DNA of 64,000 nt from Paenibacillus xylanilyticus (GCF_009664365.1 NZ_CP044310.1:2553001-2617000), one strand, 5' to 3'. Positions 17,497 to 26,478 are shown, numbered from the stretch's first letter. The notes: generated by a model not told the origin, from the letters alone. Translations and numbers: made by a program.

Positions 17497-18099
17497 ATGC
17501 AGAAGAAAATCGTAGGTGTTTTTGATACAGAACGTGAGGCATCTCAAGCCATAGAGGGCTTGAAAGCGCAAGGATTCAGTTCAGACGAAATTTCGGTAGT
17601 GACGCAGGATCGGGACGAGTTGAAGGCCATCCGGGAAGAGACGGGAACCAAGGCGCCGGAAGGTGTGGCAGCAGGTGCAGCCACTGGTGGCGTATTAGGT
17701 GGCGTAGCCGGGCTGTTGGCGGGTATCGGGGCTCTGGCCATTCCAGGTATAGGTCCAATTTTGGCGGCAGGTCCGATTGCAGCAGCGTTTACGGGAGCGG
17801 CAGTAGGCGCCGGTGCAGGCGGTTTGGTCGGTGGACTTGTCGGACTCGGTATTCCCGAAGAGGATGCCAAACAGTATGAGGAATATGTACAAAACGGCAA
17901 AATCCTTCTCCTGGTTGACTCCACCGATCGCGATTCGGATGTCTATGATGTATTCAGCAACACGAGCTATCTGAATCGTGATCGATACGCAGCTCATGGT
18001 ACGGATGTGCCAGCAGAGCGAACGGATCTCGATATGGAAGAGCGGAGATTGGAAGCTCAGGAGAAAGCTGCACGATTTGGAAACAACACGTTCCTGTAA
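17497..18099 (+). CDS. YflT-domain general stress protein with glycine zipper
   Basis: A 200-residue protein. Residues 1-55 match the heat-induced stress domain (KIVGVFDTEREASQAIEGLKAQGF). A Gly/Ala-rich zipper of two helices (GAATGGVLGGVAGLLAG and GAAVGAGAGGLVGGLVG) spans about 60-115 and could insert in or associate with membrane. The tail is hydrophilic. The perfect AGGAGGAA ribosome binding site and a sigma-B-like promoter suggest strong stress induction. The molecular function is unknown for the family. Confidence 0.85.
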   Translation: MQKKIVGVFDTEREASQAIEGLKAQGFSSDEISVVTQDRDELKAIREETGTKAPEGVAAGAATGGVLGGVAGLLAGIGALAIPGIGPILAAGPIAAAFTGAAVGAGAGGLVGGLVGLGIPEEDAKQYEEYVQNGKILLLVDSTDRDSDVYDVFSNTSYLNRDRYAAHGTDVPAERTDLDMEERRLEAQEKAARFGNNTFL

Positions 18100-18199
18100 G
18101 CTTGGATTGTTCAGGCTAGTACACTGGATTGGTATACAAGGTTAAACAGGGGCACCACAATAAATCATGATTTGGTTTATGTGAGCCGTCAGGCGTTCA

Positions 18200-18233
18200 A
18201 AAAGCCGGTTTCCTTCGAGGAAGCCGGCTTTTG
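18200..18233 (+). terminator. Terminator after the YflT-like gene
   Basis: AAAAGCCGGTTTCCT pairs with AGGAAGCCGGCTTTT around a TCG loop. The A-rich left arm lets it work for the minus strand too. Confidence 0.8.
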
Positions 18234-18290
18234 TCCCAGTAATCCCATCCTGGAATCATGATGAAGTGTTGACTGTGTTTAAAGGTAAGT

Positions 18291-18696
18291 CTAAGGAGCA
18301 GGGAATAACAATACATAGAGCAGAATAGCAAGCGCCAGGCCAATGACCAACAGAGTAAGTGTCAGGAAGCGAATCAATCGGGTTGAGGCTTGAAAGGTTT
18401 GCCGATTAATTTGTTTGCGTTTGCGGTGATAAGAAGCAGCAGAACACAGAATAATGGCAATGCCGCTGACCAAGGAGGTTACTCCGGTTATAATGGCTGC
18501 AATGTGTGCAATCTGGTCATAAGAGGAAGAATTGAACCCCCAATCCGGCAGCCAGGAATCCGACGCCGACCATGGCTATTCCTGTACGAACCCAGGCCAG
18601 AAATGTCCGTTCATTGGCCATATGCTGTTGTACGTATTGAGAGTCAATTGTGGGGGTGTCTAGTTCGGAATCAGCGATAGGAATCCCTCCGTTCAT
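18291..18696 (-). pseudogene. DUF202 (YidH-type) membrane protein gene, frameshifted
   Basis: Minus-strand gene for a three-helix DUF202 membrane protein. The diagnostic N-terminal part [15 protein letters not shown] and first helix ([12 protein letters not shown]) are in the frame starting at 18696. That frame stops at 18517 after 59 residues. The second and third helices (IAHIAAIITG..., FLTLTLLVIGLALAILLYVLL) continue in another frame down to 18291. The switch falls at a run of five C (five G on the coding strand) around 18537-18541, so one extra base explains it. It is either a real inactivating mutation or a homopolymer sequence error. The ATG has no upstream Shine-Dalgarno. Confidence 0.65.
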
Positions 18697-18759
18697 CTTT
18701 TATACGATTATCATTGTACTTATTTTTTACTGTAAAACCAAGAAAGGCGGCTGGACGTT

Positions 18760-19908
18760 ATGCCACTTAAAGAAAGAATTGCAGAAATTGAAAGTTTAAG
18801 GGGGATTGCCTTTGCAGCTGTTGTACTCCAGCATTCCATTGCCCATTTTTCGCTAGTTCCGGAAGCCGGACTGGAAGATGGGGTTCTGCTTGCAATCCTG
18901 CTGATGACTTCCAAATTTGCTGTCCCTTTATTTATTTTCATCACGGGCATGGTATTGTTTTATAACACAGGAGAACAGCTGAAATACGGCCGTTTCATGC
19001 AGAAACGATTAACGGATGTCATCGCACCTTATGTCGTGTGGTCGTTGGTGTACTTCACCTTGACACCACAAGGGTGGGCCGGCATCAGTTGGCAGGATCT
19101 CCCTGAACTTGGTTTGAAGCTGCTTACCGGCAAGACCACATCTCATTTTTGGTACATTATCATGCTGATTCAATTTTATTTGCTGTTTCCCTTGTTTCTA
19201 AAGGCCGTACGATATGTATATAACCGTTATGATTCACGGGGACGCCTGGTTGCTGTCCTGATTACGGGAGCTGTATACCTCGTGTTAGCCGATCAATTGA
19301 GGAATATTGCAAGAGTTATGGAGCGGCTCAATATTCCTGTACTGACCGATGTATTCACAACCTATGCCGATCGAAATTTCCTGTATTTCTTTTTCTATTT
19401 TGTGTTAGGTGCTGCTGCCGGATTATCTGTTAAAAGCTGGAATATGTGGATTCATCGGCTGCGCTGGGTATATTGGACCGTGTTTATAATCATGGGTCTT
19501 CGGTTTACATATCTATTAATGCTGGAATTTCAAAAGCCGGAAGGCATTCAGATCTCATTTTATACCGTTAGCTTGATTAGGCCGGATATGGCTCTCTTTC
19601 TAATTGCGTCGATCATGGTCATGTATCAGCTCGCAGGCAAACTGCATAACCACCTGGCCGTGGGCTGGCTTGGATGGATCGGCAGCGTTTCTTACGGCGG
19701 TTATCTGATGCATATGCTCATGCTGCGGTACAGTTACATTCCAGATGAATATGTTTACGTGGCATGGGGCCTGAATCCGACTTTACGAATGATTCTAACG
19801 TGGGCACTTGCCTTAGCGCTATCCTGTGTGCTCACTTGGTGCATTTCGCGTGTAAGCTGGTTAAAATGGATCGTGGGTACTGTACCGAAGGCCAATTTCA
19901 GAAAGTGA
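18760..19908 (+). CDS. Acyltransferase 3 family membrane protein
   Basis: A 382-residue integral membrane O-acyltransferase. The N-terminal ESLRGIAFAAVVLQHS carries the family's RG and His signatures, and about ten hydrophobic segments follow, ending with a YGGYLMHML helix. Such enzymes acetylate cell-wall or exported polysaccharides. It is divergent from the broken DUF202 gene, with a shared short promoter region. AGAAAGGCGG precedes the ATG. The acceptor is unknown. Confidence 0.85.
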   Translation: MPLKERIAEIESLRGIAFAAVVLQHSIAHFSLVPEAGLEDGVLLAILLMTSKFAVPLFIFITGMVLFYNTGEQLKYGRFMQKRLTDVIAPYVVWSLVYFTLTPQGWAGISWQDLPELGLKLLTGKTTSHFWYIIMLIQFYLLFPLFLKAVRYVYNRYDSRGRLVAVLITGAVYLVLADQLRNIARVMERLNIPVLTDVFTTYADRNFLYFFFYFVLGAAAGLSVKSWNMWIHRLRWVYWTVFIIMGLRFTYLLMLEFQKPEGIQISFYTVSLIRPDMALFLIASIMVMYQLAGKLHNHLAVGWLGWIGSVSYGGYLMHMLMLRYSYIPDEYVYVAWGLNPTLRMILTWALALALSCVLTWCISRVSWLKWIVGTVPKANFRK

Positions 19909-20213
19909 AAGAGGCAATAAATGAAAAATTCACAATAGAGTGATCATTCTTGAAGGTAGTGATCTAGGGTTGTGATGTAAGTCAGCGTTTGCTTTTGTCG
20001 AACGGAAGCTTATCTGGGTTTACATTTTAAAAAATCATTATATGAAAAATTCATAATAATAACCCTAATGCCGTTCTACCACACTATTCTGCGTATCTAT
20101 CCTATGCTTTGTTCTCACCTGCAGCTTAACCGGGAAAAACGGAGAATGATGGCAGAAACCGAACACAAGTTTTATAATATGAAGTAGAGCGGTAGAGGAT
20201 AGGGGGAACAAGC
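19909..20213. other. Intergenic region upstream of the RTP-like gene
   Basis: About 305 AT-rich bases without a gene. A repeated ATGAAAAATTCA...AAT word occurs at 19921 and 20042. A TATAAT at 20173-20178 may be the -10 for the next gene; no good -35 is seen. I could not identify a replication terminator (Ter) site by eye. Confidence 0.5.
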
Positions 20214-20588
20214 ATGGCTTTTATGATCGCCCAGCGGGCATTTATCAAGCTGTATCTCATTACCATGGTTGAACAGCATAGAGGATATGGATACGAAATG
20301 CTGGAGGCCATGAAGCAGGAATTTAAAGATTACGGCTATGTTCCGCCTCAGAGTGAGGTATATCGAGCATTGCATGAACTGGTACAGCAGGGTGTATTTT
20401 ATCGGACGAAGAAGCTGAAGGGCAGCGATCCCAAAGTGGATTTTCAGGAAATCGTTTTATATCACTTTACGGATGATGGAGCGGAAAAAGCCGAATTGTA
20501 CAAAAAGCAGGTCAAGGCAGACCTAGACCGTTGTCTAGGCATGCTGCACAAGGCAGAAGAGGACAATTACGGGACGAAAGGAAGATGA
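20214..20588 (+). CDS. rtp: Replication terminator protein (RTP)-like winged-helix protein
   Basis: A 124-residue winged-helix dimer protein. Compared from memory with Bacillus subtilis RTP (122 residues), the similarity runs nearly end to end: QRAFIKLYLITMVEQ, SEVYRALHELVQQG, FQEIVLYHF and LYKKQVKADLDRC each have a near-identical counterpart in RTP. RTP binds Ter sites and blocks replication forks from one side. The fold is shared with PadR regulators, so a transcriptional role is possible. The next gene starts 2 bases after the stop, an odd operon for a replication protein. Confidence 0.75.
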   Translation: MAFMIAQRAFIKLYLITMVEQHRGYGYEMLEAMKQEFKDYGYVPPQSEVYRALHELVQQGVFYRTKKLKGSDPKVDFQEIVLYHFTDDGAEKAELYKKQVKADLDRCLGMLHKAEEDNYGTKGR

Positions 20589-20590
20589 GC

Positions 20591-21595
20591 ATGAATAAGC
20601 AGCTACAGTGGGGAGTACTCGGTACTTCCACCATTGCAAAGAATGCGGTAATTCCGGCAATCCAGCAATCTGAACGGGGAGAAGTGCTTGCGATTGCGAG
20701 TCGAAGCAAGGAGAAGGCTGAAGCGCTCGCCGAAGAATTGGACATTGCTAGATGCTATGGAAGTTACGAAGAGCTCATTGCAGATCCCGATATTGAAGCC
20801 GTATATATTCCGTTGCCTAACCATATGCACAAGGAATGGACGATAAAAGCCGCTCAGGCCGGAAAGCATGTATTATGCGAAAAGCCAGCTGCACTGAATG
20901 CGGACGAGTCTGCTGAAATGATTCAGGTATGCAAGGAGCACGGCGTTCTATTCGCAGAGGCAATCATGTATCGTTATCATCCCAAGCATCGGCGTGTTCA
21001 GGAGATTATCGCGAGTGGAGAGATTGGTGCTGTTCGTGCGATCCATGGCAACTTTACCTGTAATACAGCGGATGATAAGGATAATGTAAGGTTCAAACGG
21101 GATATGGGCGGAGGCTCGCTCTTTGACCTTGGTGTGTATCCCATCTCGGCAGCACGGATGTACCTGGGCCAGGAACCCGAAGCGGTTACGGTACATGCCT
21201 TATTCTCCGAGGAACATGATGGAGTGGATATGATGGCTTCGGGGCTTGTTGAATTTCCGGGATCCGTGGCGTTAACGTTTGATTGCGGCATGTGGGCTTC
21301 CGGGAGGGCGGAGATGGAGATCCTCGGGACAGACGGACGAATTGAGTTGCCAAAAGTCTTCGGCTGGGAGAATAGTGATATTCCACCGCAAATTATCATT
21401 CATACGGATTCGGTCAGTCGGGAAGAACGGGTATCCGTATCCAATTCTTATGTTCTGCAGGCGGAAACCTTTGCTGCCGCTGTGCTGGATGGGACACCAC
21501 TGCCATTTACTCCGGATAACACGATAGCGAATATGCGGGTGATTGATGCCTGTTTGCAATCGGCACGGACACGGCAGCGCGTTTCATTGATTTAA
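20591..21595 (+). CDS. Gfo/Idh/MocA family oxidoreductase
   Basis: A 334-residue NAD(P)-dependent sugar or polyol dehydrogenase. It has an N-terminal Rossmann loop GVLGTSTIAKNAVIPA, the signature CEKPAALN with catalytic Lys near residue 95, and the C-terminal alpha/beta domain with GGGSLFDLGVYPISAARM. AAGGA at 20578-20582 supports the ATG at 20591, just after the RTP-like stop codon, so the two are probably co-transcribed. The substrate is unknown. Confidence 0.88.
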   Translation: MNKQLQWGVLGTSTIAKNAVIPAIQQSERGEVLAIASRSKEKAEALAEELDIARCYGSYEELIADPDIEAVYIPLPNHMHKEWTIKAAQAGKHVLCEKPAALNADESAEMIQVCKEHGVLFAEAIMYRYHPKHRRVQEIIASGEIGAVRAIHGNFTCNTADDKDNVRFKRDMGGGSLFDLGVYPISAARMYLGQEPEAVTVHALFSEEHDGVDMMASGLVEFPGSVALTFDCGMWASGRAEMEILGTDGRIELPKVFGWENSDIPPQIIIHTDSVSREERVSVSNSYVLQAETFAAAVLDGTPLPFTPDNTIANMRVIDACLQSARTRQRVSLI

Positions 21596-21623
21596 AAAAA
21601 CGATTTAAACAATATGTACACCA

Positions 21624-22600
21624 GGAGGCTGTCCCATAAGTAGATATTCTACTGATAGTGACGGGCTCATTCTCTTCTCAAAAGTCTAAAATTTAAGCAG
21701 AGCAGCGATTCTCCTGTTATTGGAGAATCGCTGCTCTGCGTTTTTGGTCCGTTGCCGCTAGCTTCAGTACATTATGGGCAAGCGAAAGCCAACCGACCTC
21801 GAGCGTCACTTTCTCCATGCCGCGAAGCAGAAAACGCCGGAAGCCCCGGTTGTTCTTCAGTTGTCCAAATACACTTTCCGGTTCCGTCATTCGACGTACG
21901 GCCAGGGCGTAACCTTCTTCGCTTCGCAGGAGGTCTCGAGCCTGATTCTGGTAATGCAGCCTCTCCAGACTGACAACCACTTCCCGATTTCCTGCGGCCA
22001 TCGTGCAGCGTTCCTTCAGCGGACAGCCCTCGCAGCTCTGGCTTCGGTAATGACGTTTGTGAATTTCATAGCCACTTGGGAGAGTCTCCTTGCTCTCTTT
22101 GCGGAAATGCAGCGTTTCTCCGGCGGGGCACGTCCACGTATCCTGGGTTTCGCTGTACGTCCAGTTCTCAATCTTGCCGACATTTGATTTCTAGGATTTT
22201 ACTTTTTCTTTGTGATAGCTGGCGTATTTTACGCCCACTTGAATCTCTTCCTTGTCAGGTGTTCCAGTTTCTCACTACTCATCTCGCCACATTCGCCGAG
22301 TTCGGCAAGGTCTTTTCCTCGGCACTCCTGTTCTTCTTGGTGCTCTGCCGCTTGAATGTCTGCAAACAGAGCATGGACGTTCTCCTGCAACTTCGCTTTG
22401 TGTTTGCTGACCGCTTTGCGCCAAACAAAGGTGTAGCGATTGGCATTGGCCTCGATCTTGGTGCCATCCACAAAGCAATGCTCCAGCGATACGTATTTTT
22501 TCGTCAACCAGAAACTGAAGCACGGCAGTGAATACGGTTTCAAGGACACTTTTCATGCGCTGGGAACGGAAGCGATTCAGGGTGCGGAAGTCGGAGCGTT
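21624..22600 (-). mobile_element. IS1182-type insertion sequence remnant
   Basis: The minus strand encodes a broken IS1182-family transposase. The order of conserved parts is intact: RFRSQRMKSVLET, YVSLEHCFVDGTKIEANANRYTF, CEGCPLKERCT, then FGQLKNNRGFRRFLLRG and the C-terminus at 21717. There are frame changes near 22500 and 22230 and an in-frame TAG near 22195. The left outer end GGCTGTCCCATAAGT (from 21628) looks like the terminal repeat. The N-terminal coding part and other end are missing beyond about 22600, so it cannot move by itself. Confidence 0.8.
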
Positions 22601-22727
22601 ACCATGTGTTCTTGTTGAAACCCAACGACAAGAATGTACATCGTTAGCCGAAAAGGCGATTCACAATTATTATGCAGCAGGGTGGTTTGAGGGAATTCTC
22701 ACTAATCTGAAGGTGCAGGCAGAATAG
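22601..22727 (+). pseudogene. 3' remnant of an unidentified gene at the IS junction
   Basis: Directly after IS-derived sequence, a plus-strand frame encodes about 40 residues ending AIHNYYAAGWFEGILTNLK and a TAG stop. It reads like the real C-terminus of a protein rather than transposase, so it is probably the end of a host gene cut by the insertion and a deletion. I do not recognise the family. Confidence 0.35.
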
Positions 22728-23005
22728 TCCCGCTGCGGAAAAATGTAATACGGAAAGGAAGGCTGTGTATTAACAGAAGATGATTCCTGTGCTGGCGTCG
22801 CAGGGGGCGTCTTTTTTCGTCTTTGGCGGCATGAATCACGGGGCAGGGAATAACCGCTAAACGTATTTAAAGGGCGTGGCCAGCCGGCATTCTATTCCTT
22901 CATTGGACGCCTGGGCATAACATGGATAAACTAAACAGGAATGAATAGAAATCAGTGAGCACCGGTGTCGGAAAGAAGGCGCCTGTTGTCATAGGAGGTA
23001 TCACA

Positions 23006-23989
23006 GTGAAGTTGTCGATCCTGGATTATTCGGAAATTGCCGAAGGGGAGACACCCGAACAGGCTTTAGCTCATTCCGTCCGGCTGGCCCGGCTTGCAGA
23101 GGGGTGGGGGTACCACCGGTATTGGGTATCAGAGCATCACGGCAACAATGTGCTGGCAGGCTCTGCGCCGGAAATTCTCGCAGGGGCTATTGCTGCCGGC
23201 ACCCACCGGATCCGGACTGGATCCGGCGGCGTCATGCTGCCGATGCACAGCCCGTTCAAGGTGGCCGAAAGCTTCGCGGTGCTGGCCGCCCTTTACCCGG
23301 GGCGGATCGACCTCGGCGTTGGCCGCTCTACCGGAGGCCCGGCGGATGTATCGCGGGTGCTGCTGGACGGGCGCAGCGGCTCGTTCCGGCACTATCCGGA
23401 TCAGATTGCCCGGCTGGCCGGTTATGTCCGCCGCTCCGACGAGCAGCCCTTGCCAAGGCCGGTTCCAACGGAGCCGCCGGACTTATGGCTGCTGGGCTCC
23501 AGCTCCGGCAGCGCTGAAATTGCCGCGCGGCACGGGATGGGCCTTGCGTTCGGCCATTTCATCAGCGGGCAAGGGGGACCGGAGGCCGTGAAGGCATACC
23601 GGGAGCAATTTGTTCCCGCAGCTCCAGGCGGGAAACCGCAGGTGCTGGTGTCCGCTTTTGCCGTCTGCGGGGAGACGGACGAGCAGGCGGAGAAGCAGGC
23701 CGGCGTGTTCGACGATTATCTGCTGAACATCCGGGAAGGCGGCGGACTGCTGAGGGTTCCGTCCATCGAGAATGTCGCCGCCAGAGAGTATACGCCAGAG
23801 CAGCGGCAGATCATGGCGGCCGGACGCGGACGGATGCTTGTCGGCGGCCCGGAACGGATGAAGCGCCAGCTGATCCGGCTGGCGGACCGGTACAATGCCG
23901 ATGAGATTATGCTGGCTACGGTATCGCCGGATTTTGGACATAAATGCCGGATGTATGAGCTGCTCGCTGAGGTAATGAGGCAGGCGTGA
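23006..23989 (+). CDS. LLM-class flavin-dependent oxidoreductase (MsnO8-like)
   Basis: A 327-residue luciferase-like TIM-barrel monooxygenase, probably FMN-dependent. It has the family opening MKLSILDYSEIAEGETP, WVSEHHGNNVLAGSAPEIL, TGSGGVMLPMHSPFKVAE and RIDLGVGRSTGG. AGGAGG at 22993-22998 sets the GTG at 23006. Its GC content (roughly 60 percent or more by eye) and codon choice are far from its neighbours, and it sits between an IS remnant and a truncated frame, so recent acquisition is likely. The substrate is unknown. Confidence 0.88.
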   Translation: MKLSILDYSEIAEGETPEQALAHSVRLARLAEGWGYHRYWVSEHHGNNVLAGSAPEILAGAIAAGTHRIRTGSGGVMLPMHSPFKVAESFAVLAALYPGRIDLGVGRSTGGPADVSRVLLDGRSGSFRHYPDQIARLAGYVRRSDEQPLPRPVPTEPPDLWLLGSSSGSAEIAARHGMGLAFGHFISGQGGPEAVKAYREQFVPAAPGGKPQVLVSAFAVCGETDEQAEKQAGVFDDYLLNIREGGGLLRVPSIENVAAREYTPEQRQIMAAGRGRMLVGGPERMKRQLIRLADRYNADEIMLATVSPDFGHKCRMYELLAEVMRQA

Positions 23990-24102
23990 GCCTTTCTTTG
24001 CTGGCTGCGTACGGACTTTGGACATAGGACTTTTCTGCCGAAACGGTTTAACCTCCGGCTGGAATCGATAGCTGTATAACCATTTTTTTTGGGGGAGATG
24101 TG

Positions 24103-24258
24103 TTGAAAGTAAACGTTCGGTTTGGCAATGAGGCGGACAAGGCCTATGTTCCAGCTGTGGATCGGCCAGTCTGGTCCGTCCGCAGGGCGTCCTCACCAAG
24201 AGCTAACGTATCTCCAACTCTAAGGGGGTGTCTCAAGCAGCCATTTCATGGCTTTTGA
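24103..24258 (+). pseudogene. Truncated 5' gene fragment, 51 codons
   Basis: A TTG start with GGGGGAGA just upstream opens a GC-rich frame (MKVNVRFGNEADKAYVPAVD...) that resembles the upstream acquired gene in composition. It then runs into the hairpin at 24222 and stops. The last dozen codons are terminator sequence, so the gene has probably lost its 3' part at about 24200, the right edge of the acquired segment. Confidence 0.3.
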
Positions 24259-24271
24259 GACACCCCCTTTT
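24222..24271 (+). terminator. Large hairpin, terminator or mobile-element end
   Basis: AAGGGGGTGTCTCAA pairs with TTGAGACACCCCCTT, with an inner GCCA/TGGC stem, followed by a T run. It works as a terminator by structure. GGGGGTGTCTCAA is also the style of outer repeat seen on insertion sequences, so it may be a relict of one. Confidence 0.6.
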
Positions 24272-24337
24272 TAGTGTAAACCCAATCGGCAAAACGTTAA
24301 AAAAATTTTCACGGAAGGGTTGATTTCCAGAGATTCT

Positions 24338-24375
24338 ACGTTAAAATAATATTAACATTAAAAATATTTTAACGT
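24338..24375. promoter_or_regulatory. Palindromic operator upstream of the MFS gene
   Basis: A perfect 11-bp inverted repeat, ACGTTAAAATA (24338-24348) and TATTTTAACGT (24365-24375), with a related ACGTTAAAA half at 24294. It lies just before the MFS start at 24395 and is a likely repressor site, perhaps for the winged-helix protein encoded at 25781. Confidence 0.55.
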
Positions 24376-24394
24376 TGAAGGGCGGAATCCAATA

Positions 24395-25672
24395 ATGAGA
24401 GAAGGCACAGCGGTAAACAAGCCAGGGATTGGGGAATTAATACGAGTTAAACCTTATATGCAGTTTATGCTGGGGAAAATGGTAGCGAGGTTTGGTGATT
24501 CCATTGACTCTATTGCATATAGCTGGATGGTGTACATGTTAACGGGTTCCAAACTACTAATGGGTACGCTCCTCGCAGTCAACTTTCTGCCGAACATTCT
24601 GCTCGGCCTTTTTGCCGGAGCGGTCGTGGATCGCATATCTCTCAAGAAGGTCATCGTGCTGACGAATTCGGGCCGGGGACTGCTTGTTGGCGTAACTGCT
24701 CTGTTATTTGGTATGGGAGAACTGCAAGTATGGCATTTGTTCGTCGTCACGATTCTCAATTCGCTGCTTGAATGCTTCTCGTCACCTGCCGAAATGTCCA
24801 GCGTGCCGCGATTGCTGCCGCAATCCATGCTGCTTTCCGGCAATGCCATGTCGTCTTCGGCTACCCGATTGGCTGAACTTGCCGGGCTTGCCTTTGCAGG
24901 TGCTCTTATTGCAACTGTTGGAATAACGTGGACGATTTTGATGGATGCTGGCCTATTTGCATTAAGTGCTGTGCTAATGAGCCGGGTTGTCTATCCATCC
25001 GATCCCAGCATGGAAGAAGGATCCTCTGAGAAGTTATCCTCCACAGATGCTCCCAGAAGTTTGCTTTCGGATATGATTGAAGCCTTTCATTTCATGCGCA
25101 AGCATGCCCTGCTGTTGATTGGCTCCCTTTTATTTGCCTTTGTCAACTTCTGCCTGATGCCATTCAATGTTCTCCGAACTCCATATGTTATCGATATTCT
25201 GCATGCTGGAGCAGGGGGCTTAAGTTTGCTGAGCGGGTTAATGGTGGGTGGTATGGTGCTGAGTGGATTGTGGATGACTCACAGAGGCAGCAGATATCGG
25301 AAGAGTGTATTGATTATTAGTGGGATTACCATGCTGGGTCTTAGTTATGCCATGACCGCGCTTCCTGCGTATATGTCCACTTATCAGCTACCGCTGGCAG
25401 CTATGTTTTGCTTGATGATGGGGCTCGGCATACCATTAGCTACGACCCCTCTCGCTTCATATCTGATGGAGGTTACGCCAGCCGGTATGCTCGGCAGGGT
25501 GTCTGCACTACAAAGTATGCTGATCGTAAGTGCTATACCGCTTGGAAGTCTGGTTGCGGGTGCTGCAGCAGAAGTGCTGTCCACGCCTGTGTTATTTATT
25601 GCTTTTGGCATTTTGCTTGCCATGTCGGCCATATCGCTCCTGCTCAGCAAAACATTCCGGCGCAGTATGTAG
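24395..25672 (+). CDS. MFS transporter
   Basis: A 425-residue major facilitator with about twelve membrane helices. The cytoplasmic loop between helices 2 and 3 shows AGAVVDRISLKK, a variant of the MFS A-motif, and a hydrophilic loop near residues 200-225 separates the halves. The type (MFS_3-like) is common among drug or macrolide exporters. The palindromic operator in its promoter and the winged-helix regulator gene directly downstream suggest substrate-induced expression. Confidence 0.85.
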   Translation: MREGTAVNKPGIGELIRVKPYMQFMLGKMVARFGDSIDSIAYSWMVYMLTGSKLLMGTLLAVNFLPNILLGLFAGAVVDRISLKKVIVLTNSGRGLLVGVTALLFGMGELQVWHLFVVTILNSLLECFSSPAEMSSVPRLLPQSMLLSGNAMSSSATRLAELAGLAFAGALIATVGITWTILMDAGLFALSAVLMSRVVYPSDPSMEEGSSEKLSSTDAPRSLLSDMIEAFHFMRKHALLLIGSLLFAFVNFCLMPFNVLRTPYVIDILHAGAGGLSLLSGLMVGGMVLSGLWMTHRGSRYRKSVLIISGITMLGLSYAMTALPAYMSTYQLPLAAMFCLMMGLGIPLATTPLASYLMEVTPAGMLGRVSALQSMLIVSAIPLGSLVAGAAAEVLSTPVLFIAFGILLAMSAISLLLSKTFRRSM

Positions 25673-25704
25673 CCTAATTCCTGTATCTTTCTGTAAGACC
25701 TGTT

Positions 25705-25734
25705 TTGACCGGGGACCAGACTGAACGGTATAAT
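25705..25734 (+). promoter_or_regulatory. Sigma-A promoter of the winged-helix regulator gene
   Basis: TTGACC (25705-25710) and TATAAT (25729-25734) are spaced by 18 bases, 46 bases before the start codon. Confidence 0.65.
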
Positions 25735-25780
25735 ATGCATATATAAGGACAAACGGTACTCCGGAAATGAGGATACAGGT

Positions 25781-26425
25781 ATGCAGCAGAAAGTACTGTC
25801 AACGATCGAAGAGATCAAGATCTACTCCGACCCGTATCGGATCCAGATCCTGAATATGTTTAATAAACAGGGAAGACCTTCTACCGTGAAAGAAATAGCT
25901 GATAAACTTGGGGAAGTGCCCGCGAAAGTACATTATCACGTGAAAAAGCTGGAGAAGATTGGTTTGCTTACCATCGTATCCACGCGAGAGATTAATGGCA
26001 TCATTGCCAAATACTACGAACCTTTTCAGGGAGAAATCCATCTTCGTCATGAAGATGGGGAGCACTCCCCACTGAAGCAGGTTTTTCGTTCTGAGACGCT
26101 TAAACTGTTAAATGAAATGTATGAACAGAGCCGCCAGATGTTTATGAAACAGGCGAAGCACGGTGATAACATGTTTGGACAAATCTCGGACATGACGTTA
26201 TATGCGAGCCGTGAGGAAGTCGAGAAGCTGTACAAGGATATCACGAAAATGTGTGAGCCTTATACGAAGCGGAATGATCAGAAGGAAAATCAGGAGGTTT
26301 TTCAGCTGTTTACGACATTGTCGCAACATGTGGATGAACCGACTGAATCTCCGAAAAGTAAAATGCCACCGCATCAGCCGGGAGACCAGGGTTCGGATCC
26401 GAAGGACGATGCAAAGGAAAAATGA
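25781..26425 (+). CDS. ArsR-like winged-helix transcriptional regulator
   Basis: A 214-residue regulator. Residues 10-70 form an ArsR-type winged helix (YSDPYRIQILNMF, STVKEIADKLGEVPAKVHYHVKKLEKIGLL). A helical middle region may bind ligand or dimerise, and the tail from about 180 is Pro/Lys/Asp-rich and disordered. It follows the MFS gene and is the natural candidate to bind the palindrome at 24338-24375. It has its own promoter and a terminator. Confidence 0.82.
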   Translation: MQQKVLSTIEEIKIYSDPYRIQILNMFNKQGRPSTVKEIADKLGEVPAKVHYHVKKLEKIGLLTIVSTREINGIIAKYYEPFQGEIHLRHEDGEHSPLKQVFRSETLKLLNEMYEQSRQMFMKQAKHGDNMFGQISDMTLYASREEVEKLYKDITKMCEPYTKRNDQKENQEVFQLFTTLSQHVDEPTESPKSKMPPHQPGDQGSDPKDDAKEK

Positions 26426-26452
26426 TATAGGGAGACCGAAGCGACAACAAAG

Positions 26453-26478
26453 AAAAGGCCGCCTGAAGGCGGCTTTTT
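26453..26478 (+). terminator. Terminator after the winged-helix regulator gene
   Basis: GCCGCCT pairs with AGGCGGC across a GA loop and is followed by five T. Confidence 0.75.

Noticed and set aside
24222..24271. Full insertion sequence at the large hairpin.
   Set aside because: Only one pair of arms is seen and no transposase lies between; kept as terminator or relict end.
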